NCBI RefSeq assembly: GCF_020360975.1
Contig: NW_025408669.1
Coordinates: 4,030,001 to 4,094,000 of the forward strand
DNA length: 64,000 nucleotides
DNA from: Hirsutella rhossiliensis
Lineage: Eukaryota; Ascomycota; Sordariomycetes; Hypocreales; Ophiocordycipitaceae
Direction: 5' to 3'
Part shown: piece after piece, positions 23,840 through 34,712 of the stretch
Layout of the letters: the number at the start of each line of letters is the position of its first letter
Numbering within the stretch: the first letter of the stretch is position 1
Position numbers and translations under genes: made by a program
The notes under the pieces: generated by a model
The model's input: only the letters and a program-made list of their open reading frames with translations
The model's database searches: none
What the model was told of the DNA's origin: nothing

Positions 23840-26642
23840 CTATACTTACCCCCTTTTACTTACCCCCTTATACTCTACTAAATAAGATAAACCTTACTAA
23901 AAATCTAATTTTAAACTACTTATATTTTAGTAAACTAAAGATATATATATATATAAAAGATATATTATTTAAGTAAGAATTAAATATATTAATTAGTTCT
24001 TATTCTTTTTATAACGCGACCTTATCGCGTAGTATACTAAAGAGGCCTAGATATATTAACCTTAATTACTAAAGCTATCTTAGTCTCTAACTTTACTACC
24101 TCTTTTAACTAGTCGTAATTTATTATAATAGCTTTCTTTAGACTCTTAATTTTAAGGATAGCCTTACTAGCCCCTAAAGCTTTAGTAAGATATATAGAGC
24201 GTCTATTTAAGTTAAGGATTACTCTTTTCTTTCTTCTTTTCTTTAGCTTATTTACTTTCTCCTTTAACTTAGTAATTTTACTATAATATTCTATTAGTTT
24301 TTACTCTTAAGCTTCCTAGCTTTTTACTATTTTAGTATATTAGCTTTAAGTTATATATATTTTCTTCTTACTAAGATTATAAATATAGCGGCTAGATTTT
24401 AAGGTATTATTAAAGTCTAAAAACAGCCTATATTTTAAGGATACTATAACTTTATCTTCTTAGATCTTAGGGTACCTTAATACCTTAGAATATAAGATTA
24501 GCTAATTTCTAGTAGTCTTTTTTAACTATATAAGATATTTCTTATTATTATTCTTATTTAATATATTATAAGAAGGTATAAGCAATAAGCGTAGAATCGG
24601 GTAATCGATAACGTAAGCGGAAAGATCGGTCGAAGGAGTATAGGGTAGGATTTCGTCCGGAATTTATAACGAGCATATAAGGGGCTGAATAATATATTAA
24701 AAGAATAGCGTAGTAAAAGATACTTACGAACTTACTTATTCTATCTACTACTCCTAGGGAAATCCTTCGTCTTTTATAGACCATTGCTCGCCTACTAGTA
24801 AACTAATTAGTTAGCTTTCTAGCACATTCTATAATGCTTGAAAAGCTCTATCTATAGTATATCTTCCTAACTTAGTAGGTGGTCTAATTGTGGCGTGATG
24901 GTTGACATAAGACTATGGGTTCTAGCATAAGTAGTGGATTTAACTAGAATGTTCTATGCCCTACCTATTCTCGTATCGCGGATATCTTCGGAACCGCTAG
25001 GCCAAAATAGGCAATAGGGTATCCGTTCTGCTCGTAATTGACTTATGCATTTTATGCATATTTATGTTTATAAGGATAAGCTTATCCTGACCCGCGTTTC
25101 CTAGAGGAAGGTATAGATATCTAGTAGAGGTCTTTATCTTTTAAGGGTTATTCCCTTAGACTATATTATAGAGCCTCTTTTTACTAGCTTATTCTATAAA
25201 GCCTCCCTATGCCTATTATTTCTTTATAATAGTAAAATAGGAATATAAGGGTATATTCTTATACCTTTTATAGACTATCTTTATAGTCTTAAAAATACTA
25301 TTATTTAATAGCTAGAAGCTATAAGAATAGTAAGATAAAATATAATAATAATAAATATTATTTGAAAAGTATATAGCTATCTACTTATTTTATTATTAAA
25401 TTAGTAGGGTCTTATTACTATAAAAATAAAAGACGAACTATTATATAACTCTTATATCTATCTAGAATAATAAGGCTAGCCTTAAAGCTATTATTAAGTT
25501 ACGTTTAAGGTAAATAGACTTCCTTAAGCTATTTAATAGTAATATAGTTATCTATCTATTTATTAAGTAAAGTTATATAGTTTTAATCTATAACTTCTTA
25601 AAGCTTATCTTTAAATTATTATACTTAGAGATCCTTACCCTTAAATATAATACTAAGAGTTAAGGCGCGCTTATTAACGGTAATAGCCTTTATAAAAGTA
25701 GTTTAGCTATAAGACTAAGGTCCCTTAAAAAGAGTTATCTATTTTAAGTTTAGACTTCTAACTACTAAACTATCTAAACCTAGTAAAGAAATTATATTAG
25801 CTTATATTACTTATAAAAAGTTAATTATATACTAAATTTTAATATAATCCTGCTTTTAATAATATTTACTATATTCTCTAGCTTAATCTACTTATACTTC
25901 TTCTTCTTAGTATTAAAGTATTAATATATTACTTTAAGAGTAAATAAGTTAAATCTATTAGCTTTCTAACGCCTACCGACCTTACTCTTAATCTTTAGAT
26001 AGCGTTAAATAAGCTTTTTTACTTAATAACGTTTTAATCTTAAGTTATAGCTTTACTATTTTAGAACGGTAATAATATAAGTATAAATTTAACTTTAAAA
26101 TAAAGTATAACTTAAAGATTCTTAATAAAGAGGCTAGGTATTTAAGTTAGCCCTATAGTCTTTAAATAAGTATTTTCTAGGCTAATTTTAATTAGTTTAT
26201 ATTAACTAACCTTATATTATATTAGAAATAATACTCTAAGGTACCTCTTATTTCTAAGAAGCTTAGCGCTATAATAAACTATTAATAATAATATTAAGGA
26301 TTACCTTAGCTATTACGTTTTTATATAAATTAAATAAAGCGTTTAAAGCTATTTATAATAAGTAGTAAAAGATAAGTAAAGGTAGAAAGTAAAGGAGGTA
26401 AGAGGAGATTAAGGGTCGAAATTATTATTTTATAATACTAAGGTATTATAAGCTATAATACTTATAGTTATTAGCTAACCTTATAAAATATAAGGTTAGC
26501 TATTTTTATACTTATTATAAGTAACTATTTATTAAAAGGCTTAAATTTAAGTAGATTTTAAATAAGTAAAGTTAGTTTAATTTATATAAAGTAGTAATAT
26601 TTTTATAGAGTATAAGCTAAGGGGGGGGGGGGGTAAGTATAG
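23840..26642 (-). mobile_element. Fot/pogo-like DNA transposon, near complete, RIP-inactivated, carrying a solo LTR
   Basis: Bounded by TA duplications (23838-23839 and 26643-26644) and inverted ends starting CTATACTTACCCCC. Without the 697-bp LTR at 24567-25263 it is 2106 bp, the usual size for Fot1-type elements. Transposase reads leftward; the psq helix-turn-helix lies near 26290-26205, followed by a degraded CENP-B/DDE region with many stops. The right end contains a run of about 14 G. Confidence 0.75.
24567..25263 (+). mobile_element. Solo LTR, 697 bp, third LTR family (copy 1)
   Basis: Starts TATAAGAAGG and ends TTCTTATA, the RIP'd forms of TGTAAGAAGG and TTCTTACA. A reverse-complement copy of 696 bp lies at 55106-55801 with a clear target duplication; none could be matched here. 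It retains many CA/TG sites, unlike the surrounding transposon. A 72-residue open frame inside it resembles no retroelement protein and is not called. Confidence 0.78.
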
Positions 26643-26644
26643 TA

Positions 26645-26869
26645 ATTACTAAGTTAGCGTTTTTATAATCGCTTAAGTATATACTAAATTTATTTCGTTT
26701 AGGATTCTTTTAACCTATTTATATAATTAAAAAAAAACTTCTTATAAAACTAATATACGCTTATAATAAGTACGTATTATAACTAAAATACTAACTAATA
26801 CTAGGAATTAATTTAGTAGTATTAATTACCCTTAGTAATAATATTACGCTAAGGCTAAGGGGTAGGTAG
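26645..26869. other. Short degraded stretch, possible remainder of the outer Fot-like element
   Basis: AT-rich with RIP signature. It should hold the continuation of the 23019 element, but alignment to the inner copy is weak, so it may be 5' UTR of the LINE that follows. Confidence 0.35.
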
Positions 26870-26999
26870 ACGTAGTAGCGGCCCTCGACGTACTAGGCTC
26901 GATTAAAGCGCGTAGCGCGAAGATACGCTACCCGAATTTATATACCCTAATAAGGCGAGTTAATAAACCTAAAGTAGCGATACGATACCGGCCTAGGCG

Positions 27000-28235
27000 C
27001 TAAGCGACCTTATAGAAAAAGTAGTATATAACGAACTCGCGGGCTTTATCCTAAGCGTATAGTTTAGTAGGGTATAGGTAGTAGTTAAACGGCTCTTTAG
27101 GGCGAAGAGCCGCGCTAGTAGCGCGTCGTTAGCGGTACTTTACGCGGACGAGAGCTTTAAGATAATAATCCGGGATATAATTAAGGAGGCAGTTAAGGAA
27201 GAACTCCGCCTAGGTATCGCTTTAGGCCTAGGGGGCCCTAAGCGAACCTAGGCCGCGGTCGTAGCTAAGACTAAGGGACCGACCTAATATAAAGCTATAG
27301 TAAAATAGGTCCTACTACGCTATAAACGCGAGATTATTATAGTCCCTACTAAGGCACCGCCCGAAATCCTAAGCCGCGAACTAAAGGATATAATAAAGGC
27401 GGTAAATATAGCCTTAAAAGCTACGAGCGCTATAGCGGCGAGGCGCCTTTAAAGCGGAGATATCGCGGTTATATTTAATACTACGGCGAGAGCTTATTAA
27501 AGGGACTAAGGCTAGGTTAAGGCTATATTTAAACCGGAGGCTATAATCTCTTACCGCGTATATATAGTAGTCGCTAAGAACGTCCCTTTAAAGGTAGCGA
27601 TAGTAGATAAGGAGCAATTACTCTATAAGATTATAAAGGTAAATAAAGTTAAGGTCCTTTAGGCCTAAGCGCTATACCCTTAATCTAAGATATTAACGGT
27701 AACGACTATACTTATTAAGGTCGGTAGCTTAAAGGAGGCTAATAGGCTTTATAACCTAGGCCTAGTCCTTAAAGTATAGATCTTTTAATATAAACCCTAT
27801 AATAAGTCGGTCTAACTATAGAGGTACTATAACTATTATAGATATAGCTATATTACTAAGCAATATATATTAATATAACTTTATAGCTAATATAAGAGTA
27901 TAGTATATAATAAAGGTAAAGATAAATATAGGGCTAAGAAGAGCGAAATCCCCTATAACTATATCTTATACTAAGGGGACTACTTATTATAGACCTAGAC
28001 GTACCCTATAGTAAATAAAGCCTAGGAAAAGGTAAGGGAAAACTACCTACGTTAACCTTAATAGTTCGCGAGTACCTAGATATATACTAGGTAATAGGTA
28101 CTCCTTACTATCGAAACCTAGGGCGTTCTTAAATCGACCGCGGTCTAAAAGCGGGGACTAAGTAGACCGCGCCGGGATAAGAGGTCGAGCTTAAGATACC
28201 CGCTAGCTAGTAGGGCTAAGGAGGCCAAACTAAGT
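27000..28235 (+). pseudogene. LINE 1 ORF1 (nucleic-acid-binding Gag-like protein), RIP-broken
   Basis: With RIP stops read as Gln/Trp the frame gives AIAARRLQSGDIAVIF and then YRVYIVVAKNVPLK, both features of Tad1-type ORF1. A zinc knuckle follows at about 27821-27867: YNYYRYSYITKQY, originally C-x-C-x4-H-x4-C with cysteines turned to tyrosine by TGC/TGT-to-TAC/TAT change. ORF1 proteins bind element RNA to form the transposition particle. There is no intact frame. Confidence 0.8.
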
Positions 28236-28259
28236 ATAAACGATATTCGTAGGTATAGT

Positions 28260-28357
28260 TGTCGGAAGACGCGGTTGTCAGTTATATATGTTAATTGCAG
28301 CGCACCTATCGGAGCGCGTTCTACTTTTGCCTGCGTGGCGCAATGGTCTTCGCGAGA
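28260..28357 (+). repeat. 5' LTR of the TRIM (98 bp)
   Basis: Near-identical to 28555-28652. Its 3' part contains a pol III A-box-like motif TGGCGCAATGG at 28336-28346. Confidence 0.92.
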
Positions 28358-28368
28358 GTTATGAGCCC
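28358..28368 (+). promoter_or_regulatory. Primer-binding site of the TRIM
   Basis: GTTATGAGCCC is complementary to GGGCUCAUAAC, the anticodon-arm sequence of eukaryotic initiator tRNA-Met. It implies priming by an internal (half-)tRNA fragment, as known for Drosophila copia. The copia copies here carry the RIP'd form GTTATAAGCCC at the same place. Confidence 0.8.
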
Positions 28369-28421
28369 GGGAGGGGATGGCACACTACCCCTACAACTTC
28401 CGGTAACTGCGCGCGGTGCGG

Positions 28422-28496
28422 GGTTTAATCCCCCGTAGACGACTACCTCTCTTAGATTTCCTTGGGTTATTGGCGTGGCGCTTAGTGTTCGACTCC
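28422..28496 (+). other. tRNA-like remnants inside the TRIM
   Basis: Two B-box-like motifs occur: GGTTTAATCCC at 28422-28432, within a G4/C5 stem and probably GGTTCAATCCC before RIP, and GTTCGACTCC at 28487-28496, directly after an A-box-like TGGCGCTTAG at 28476-28485. Together with the LTR A-box they suggest tRNA-derived pieces, though spacing is not canonical. Confidence 0.45.
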
Positions 28497-28554
28497 CGCG
28501 TCTTAGGCTATAAGGTCTAGGGCTCCCGGCGGAGCCGCGATCCCTGAGGGGGTG

Positions 28555-28652
28555 TGTCGGAAGACGCGGTTGTCAGTCATATATATTAATTGCAGCGCAC
28601 CTGTCGGAGCGCGTTCTACTTTTGCCTGCGTGGCGCAATGGTCTTCGCGATA
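28555..28652 (+). repeat. 3' LTR of the TRIM (98 bp)
   Basis: Starts TGTCGGAAGACGCGG and ends CTTCGCGATA. Differs from the 5' LTR by four transitions. Confidence 0.92.
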
Positions 28653-28679
28653 ATAGTAGATAGAGAAGCGCTAAGAAAT

Positions 28680-31440
28680 AAAGCGCCTCCCTCCTTATAT
28701 AGACGACCCCTTTTACCTTAACCCTACCTATATATAACTAAAAGTACTATTCTAAAATATATAAAAGAGATATAAGCTAGCTTAGTTAGCGCTTTACTAC
28801 TAGGCCGGCTTTAACTTAATAGTACTATAGGAAGTAAAAGCTATACTAGGAGGCGGCCCCCCCCCCCTTAGAGCGGCGCCTTATAGCCTAGTTTATAGGG
28901 AGGGGAGGTACGCGCTATATATATATAAATAGCTCGGGCTAGGGACTTAGTCGCCCTAGTCTAGACTAAACTAAAGCGAGGTAATTTTTAGGAATAGTAC
29001 TAAACTATAGGCGATTTACTTACTACTAAGGGCCGCGAGGGTAAGAGCGCTATATAACCTAAGCGTAATCGAACTAGAGCACCTTATAGTAATAGTAAGG
29101 GACTTTAATATTTATTACCCGCTCTAGGACGGATATAATAAAACCTTAGGTAGTATAATATAACTTATATAAAAGGCGATAAGACTATAACTTAAACTCG
29201 CTACCTTAAGAAGGGAGTATATAAGATTTTTTTATAGCTAAAGGGATAGTACTATTAACCTAGCTTAGGTAACGCTAAAGACTAAAATATAGTATACTAG
29301 GCCCGACCTAGACCTAACTAAGTTAGACTATATCCCTTAAACTATTATACTAAAGGTCGATACCTAGGCCTAGGCACTTAAACTAGCCTTAAGGTAGAAA
29401 GAAGTAAAAGTAAAGCTAGTTTAAGCTAAGACTATATCCTAGCTAGGACTATACTAGCTAATACTTTAGATACTTAAGGATATTAATAAGGACCTAGACT
29501 ATATCTTCGCTACTTTAATATAGATTACGATAGCTATAGTTCCGCGCTAAGGGTAAGTATTACCTAGGGGCAGTATATAGTTTACCCTAAAGGTAAGGAG
29601 GGCGATAAAAGAAGCTAAGAGGGTAAGGAAGAAGTATAAGCGGGAAAGGAATAAGGCGAACTAAGAAGACCTATATAAGGCGTCTATAGCTTAGAAGTAG
29701 ACCGTCCGCGAGGTAAAGAGGGCCTATTAGCGCGAGTTCTTAAAGGAATTTAGCGCTAATAATACTAAGCTATAAAATATAGAGAGGTAAGCTAGACTCT
29801 ATAGTAAGCTACTACTAGAACCGACCTATATCCTACCGCTAGTTAAGGAAGGTAAGGACTAACTAATAGAAACTTTTAAAGGGAAGGCCTAGCTATTAAC
29901 CGCTAAGTTCTTCCTATTAAAGGCCGGCACGACCTAAGGGCTACCCTAGCCTATAGCTAAGGCGACCTTTATAGTTAACTAATAGATCTAGCTATCCGAC
30001 GTTATAAGGGCGCTAGGTAAGATAGTAAGCTAGAAAGCAGCGGGTCTAAATAGCGTCCCCTTAAGGTTTATTAAGAAGTATAGCCTAGCCTTAGTTTAGC
30101 GACTAGCTATAATCTTTAACGCCTATACCTAACTTTTATATTTCCTAGGTTAGTTTTATAGCGCGAATATAGTAGTTATTTAAAAGCTAGGTAAGAGGCT
30201 AGACGCCTATAATATAATAAGGGGTTAAAGACTAATTTCCCTCCTACTTATAATAGGAAAAGTACTTAAGTAGATACTAGCTTAAAGGATCGCGGGAGTA
30301 GTAAAAGCGAACGGTATCCTACTAAACGGATAAATAGGAAATAAGAAGGAACGCTTTATAAAGGCAGCGATCCTATTAGTAATAGAACTAATATACGCGA
30401 TATAGGCCTAGAGGGGTATTATATCGTTCTTATAGCTAGATATTAAAGGCGTATTTAATATAGTTAACTATAATAAGCTTATAAGGGAACTAGAGCTTAA
30501 GGGATACCTTAGGTAGCTTATAAGCTTAATATAGAGCTTTATAAGCGATAGGAGATCGACCTTTTACTTTAATAAAAGGAGCTTAAAGCTAACTTAAGTG
30601 CTAATAGGAGTCCCTTAGTACTCCCCCTTATCCTTAATCCTATTTCTATACTATATAACCCCCTTATATAAAAGGCTTAGTACGATATATAGTATTTATA
30701 CTATTAGCTTTACTAACGATATAAATATAGTTAGTATTAGACCTAATAAGGCTACTATAGTAGTATACTTAAAGGAAGCCTAGAGGATATATATAAAGTA
30801 AGTAACTAAGTTCGCGGTTACTTTTAAACTATTAAAGAGCGAATTACTATACTTTATATAAAGGAGATAAGTAATAACGACGCTAGTCTACCTTAGGGCC
30901 GACTTAGTAACTTTAGTCTAAGAGGCCCGCTTATTAAGGGTTTAGGTATACTAGAAACTACGTTAAAAGGTATACCTAAAATAACTCTAAGCGAAGTTAA
31001 AGCGCTAAACTATAGCCCTAACTAAGCTCGCGGCGTTTATATAGGGCTATACCCTACTACGCGCTAAGGAAGTCTATAATAAGGTAATCCGGTCCTTAAT
31101 CTCTTACGCTATAGTTATATTTTATAAGATAACGCCTATAAGGGAGAAACTATATAAAATCGAGTAGGACCTTACCTAGGACTAGTTAGCCTACCTCTAG
31201 GTAGTAATAAGCGCCTACCGCGCGACCTTAGTCTACTAAGTTAAAGCGGAGGTATAGGTGCCCTTAATTAACTTTTACTTAAACTAAAGAATAACGGATA
31301 CCCTTTAAAGGCTAAAGGACTTAGGGCTCCTAGGCTAAGTCTAACGCGCGTTTAACTATTACGACTATAGTTAGCGGGCTATAAAAGAGCCGGCTATGTT
31401 TATATAATAAGGCGGCTCGGAATAATAGTTAGGATAAGAA
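28680..31440 (+). pseudogene. LINE 1 ORF2 (APE endonuclease, reverse transcriptase), RIP-broken
   Basis: About 29082-29135 reads HLIVIVRDFNIYYPL-stop-DG, the RIP'd GDFNIHHPLWDG block of the apurinic-type endonuclease. RT follows: RPISLL-type segment near 30220-30250, LDIKGVFN near 30438, GVPQ-SPLS near 30608-30635 and FTNDI (from FVDDI) near 30708-30722. About 31195-31290 reads ISAYRAT then Q-PLINFYLNQR, the conserved segment after the thumb. An RNase H start may lie near 31394, but no clear domain follows. Many TAG/TAA stops. Confidence 0.8.
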
Positions 31441-34180
31441 GTTACTTAGGCTTAGCTTACCTAAAGCGTACGTAAGCTAAGTAAGCCTTATATAGATAGA
31501 TTACTACTTAAGAGTATAGCTTACTAGTAAGCTATAGTAAGCTATAAAGGGGATTACGGCTAGAACTATAATCTAAGGATAGTCTCTATAGGTATATATA
31601 GCTACTTACTTTTACTCCTTTAGATAGATAGCTCTCTAGCTTTTAATATAGATCTTTCTTACGATTCTATCTTTAATTCTAATTACCTAGTTATAGTCTA
31701 TAGTTTATAACCTCTAACTTATTACTAACGTAATATACATATTATTACTTAGACCACGCCTTATTATATCTATTAATATAAACCCCTCGATAGGTTTATC
31801 CCTTAGGAATAATACCGGTCGTTATATTAATATAGTCGCGGGTATACTTAAAAGGAGGCGATACTAAAGAGAGAGTAGACCCTTAGTAGTACTACCTCTA
31901 GGTAGACCCCCCCTTATAGAGGAGATAAAGGGGGTCTAGGGCTAGATAGGATTAAACGACCTCTTAGATAAAGCTAAGTCGCTTAAAAAGCTAAATAAGG
32001 AATAGGCCGCTTAATAGAACGCTAAGGAAGACGCGATCTAATAATACTAAACTACTTTCTACCCCGCTAACTTCTTACTTTAGTTCGATAAAATAATAAC
32101 GCTAGACTATTATAAGGGCCTCCTTAAGTATATTAGTATAGTAATTACCTAGATATATATAAGAAAGATTAAGCTTAATAACTTCCTCCTTAACTAATAG
32201 GTCCTTAGTATAGTTTCGCTAATATATACTTATAGATAAAGATAGGATACTATTTACTATATAATAATCGACTATTTACTAATAGTAGAGGTAAGGGAGT
32301 CCCTCTTAATATAGGCCTAGGACGCTAGTAATATAAGAGCGGGCCTTTAAGGGAAAAAGATAGCGGCGCCGCTAGTATAATAGTTCCTCCGCTTAGGTAG
32401 GCTCCGCTAGTTCGACCTAGCTCGGAGGCTATATATAGATATACTAGATAATAAGACTAGGGTTATACTAGGGATAGAGCGGCCCTAACTAAGACTACCT
32501 TAGCTAACTACTTCCTTTATTAAGGCGACCTAGGAAGGGAGAGAACTTATAATTATAGGACTATAGCTTTAACTAAACTAGACCTAGACTAAGCGTAAAC
32601 CTTACTAATTAAACTATAGACTAAATAGAACTAATATAACTTAACCTAACTAACCTTAATAGCTATAGAATAAGACCTACTACTAAAAGACTATAACTAA
32701 ATAAGACCTAACTTAGAACTAAATTAAGATAGAGCTAATAACTAGCCCCCCCTTAAACTATAACCTTAGCTTAGCTTGTTAGTAGTAACGTCTACCTTAT
32801 TATCGCGGTAGGAATAATAAGACCCCCTTAAGGTAGTACGTAAAGTATAGGAGGGAGTAACCTAAGGCTTATAAGGAGTATAGGGACTACTACTATTACG
32901 AGAACCCTAATAATAACTAAATAGACTTAACCTTAAACCTAAACTAAAGCTAGCCTAGACGGCTAGCTTATAAGATAAAGTAACGACTAAGGCCTATACT
33001 AAGGTAGGACCTATACTAGTAGTAGTATAGAGGCGTTCGCTATAGCCTATACTATAACCCTAGATCTAGTCGAGGTTAAGACTAGCGATAATTTTAGCTA
33101 AGACCGAACCGCGATAGCTATAAAGACGCTATTAGATAAAGTTAGGAGCGTTAGTAGGATCGGTAGGCGATATAAGATAAGGACGCTTTAGGGCGGGCTT
33201 AGCGCTAAGAGAACTACTAAGCTATAGCTCGGCGTTAAAGGGAGACACGGTTAGCTCCTAAGCTAGCTTTATAATAGCCGCGGGTATAGATACCTTAGCC
33301 TTAACCTTAAATAGGGCCTTAAACGCGGCTACTACCTTACCCTTACCTTTACCCTTCCCTTTATTAAAGGGGAATAGGGCTAGAATAGGCTTAGTAAGAC
33401 TAATAAGATTAAAACCGCTATCCTTAGTATTAAGGCTATTACTAGTAATAAGATAGAAATAGTTAGTAAGATTATTAACCGCTATAAGAGTCTTTTAAGT
33501 AACTAAGAGCGACTTAAGCCCGACCTAAGCTAAGGTCTTAATAGTATTACTAAACTTACCTAAGAACTTCTTTAAGGACTTATATATATAGTAGGTATTA
33601 TCTATAAAATAAGTAAAAGCTAATATAAGTATCTCGATATTCTTAGTAACTATAGCTAGACCGGGGGCAAACTTACTTAACGCGCCCTTACCTTTAGTAG
33701 TAAGGGCCTTTTAACTAGTATAAATATAAGTTTCTAAAGTAGCGCGATAAAGGCGCTCCTATACTAAACCCTTAATAAGGAAAGGGCTATCGACCTTAGA
33801 CTATACTTAGTAAAGGGTATTAGCGGCCTCCTTACCCTTAAAGGTAATCTAAAATATAGATTAATACTAAACTTAGATAGTACTATAGTAGGAAAGGGTT
33901 ACTTACTTAGTAATAAGACTAGTTAAAGTTAGCGTAAGTAATATATACTTTAGCTTTTATAGCTATTAAAGTTAGTAAAAATACTAAAGGTAAGACCGAC
34001 CTAAGATAAAACTAAGATTAATACTTATAAGACTAGTTTTAATAGCCGGTAAAGGACTTATAGGTAAGCTTACTAGTAAGACGCTTAATATATATAAAAT
34101 ATAAGATAGAGCGCTCCGATCCTACTACTATAGCGACTTTCTTATAAGGAGGGGGTTTTAAAAAAGGCGAGCCGCTACTA
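31441..34180. other. Unresolved RIP-degraded sequence; minus-strand coding-like frame at about 34180-33150
   Basis: From 34180 leftward a minus-strand frame gives long coherent stretches once RIP stops are ignored, for example NIEILILAFTYFIDNTYYIY then SLKKFLGKFSN around 33640-33540, and a lysine/glycine run (NKGKGKGKGKV) near 33350. No zinc knuckle or polymerase motif was found, so the family is unknown; a transposon ORF is likely. 31441-33150 has no legible domain. Confidence 0.4.
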
Positions 34181-34688
34181 CCTAAGTTAGCTTCTTAGTT
34201 AAATATTATAACGCGATAATAAGCGAACTAAATATAGTACTAAGGAGACCTAGAGTTATAGAAATAAGGTAGGCGAGGTAGTAGTTAGGCTTATAAAAGA
34301 GATAGATAATAGAGAGATAAGAGGAGGTATATATAGAACTAAGGGGGGAGGGTAGGTATATATAGGCGCGAGCCGGGCGCGCGTAATTAGTAACTATAAA
34401 ATAGAAGGTAAATATAGGCCGCCGCGCCCTCGATCGGGAAATCGCGTAGCTAGATAGGAACCGATTTACGATTAGCGGAGCTAGCTAACCGAATTTTCGA
34501 TTAGCCGGCCCTGCCTAGGAGCGACCTATACTAGCGCCCGGCCCGGTAACTAGATATTACCTGCCCTACTAACTAACGGATAGATAAGCCGACGCGACCG
34601 CGGCTACGCGGCTATAATATAGGAGCCGTAGTAAATTAAGGCGCCCGCGAGTCGGGCCCCTAGAGAGAGACTATTGCCTATAACCCTA
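34181..34688. other. GC-richer non-coding stretch
   Basis: CG-rich (GGCGCG, GCGACGCG-type) sequence upstream of the minus-strand coding-like frame, possibly the 5' UTR/promoter of that element. No gene is visible. Confidence 0.35.
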
Positions 34689-34712
34689 GGCCCGGGCTAG
34701 CGAGCCCGGGCC
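34689..34712. repeat. Perfect GC hairpin
   Basis: GGCCCGGGCT and AGCCCGGGCC form 10-bp perfect arms around a 4-nt loop (AGCG). It survives RIP because the arms contain no CA or TG. Role unknown. Confidence 0.75.

Larger units (their letters stand above)
28260..28652 (+). mobile_element. TRIM: complete miniature LTR element, 393 bp
   Basis: Two 98-bp direct terminal repeats (28260-28357, 28555-28652) enclose 197 bp without coding capacity. Exact 5-bp duplications ATAGT flank it (28255-28259, 28653-28657). Ends are TGTCGGAAG and CTTCGCGA(G/T)A, close to the copia family ends. A primer-binding site GTTATGAGCCC follows LTR 1, and a purine-rich tract (GAGGGGGTG) precedes LTR 2. The leader GCCCGGGAGG plus CTTCCGG also matches copia leaders. 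It is GC-rich and keeps CA/TG in the middle of RIP'd DNA. The LTRs differ only by a few transitions. Confidence 0.92.
26870..31440 (+). mobile_element. Tad1-like non-LTR retrotransposon (LINE 1), RIP-inactivated, split by a TRIM
   Basis: Holds an ORF1 with zinc knuckle and an ORF2 with endonuclease and RT, both plus strand, in the order of Tad1-clade LINEs. The 393-bp miniature element at 28260-28652 sits at the ORF1/ORF2 junction. The 3' end and any poly(A) tail are not defined. CG remains frequent, making this stretch richer in GC than the flanks despite RIP. Confidence 0.82.

Noticed and set aside
24566..24784. 72-residue minus-strand open frame
   Set aside because: Lies wholly inside the 697-bp solo LTR and resembles no protein; open only because this LTR is less RIP'd.
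23019..26642. Single transposon with ~0.8-kb terminal inverted repeats
   Set aside because: A second terminal motif in direct orientation at 23840 with TA on both sides, and a 2.1-kb inner length, fit two elements, one nested in the other, better than long TIRs.
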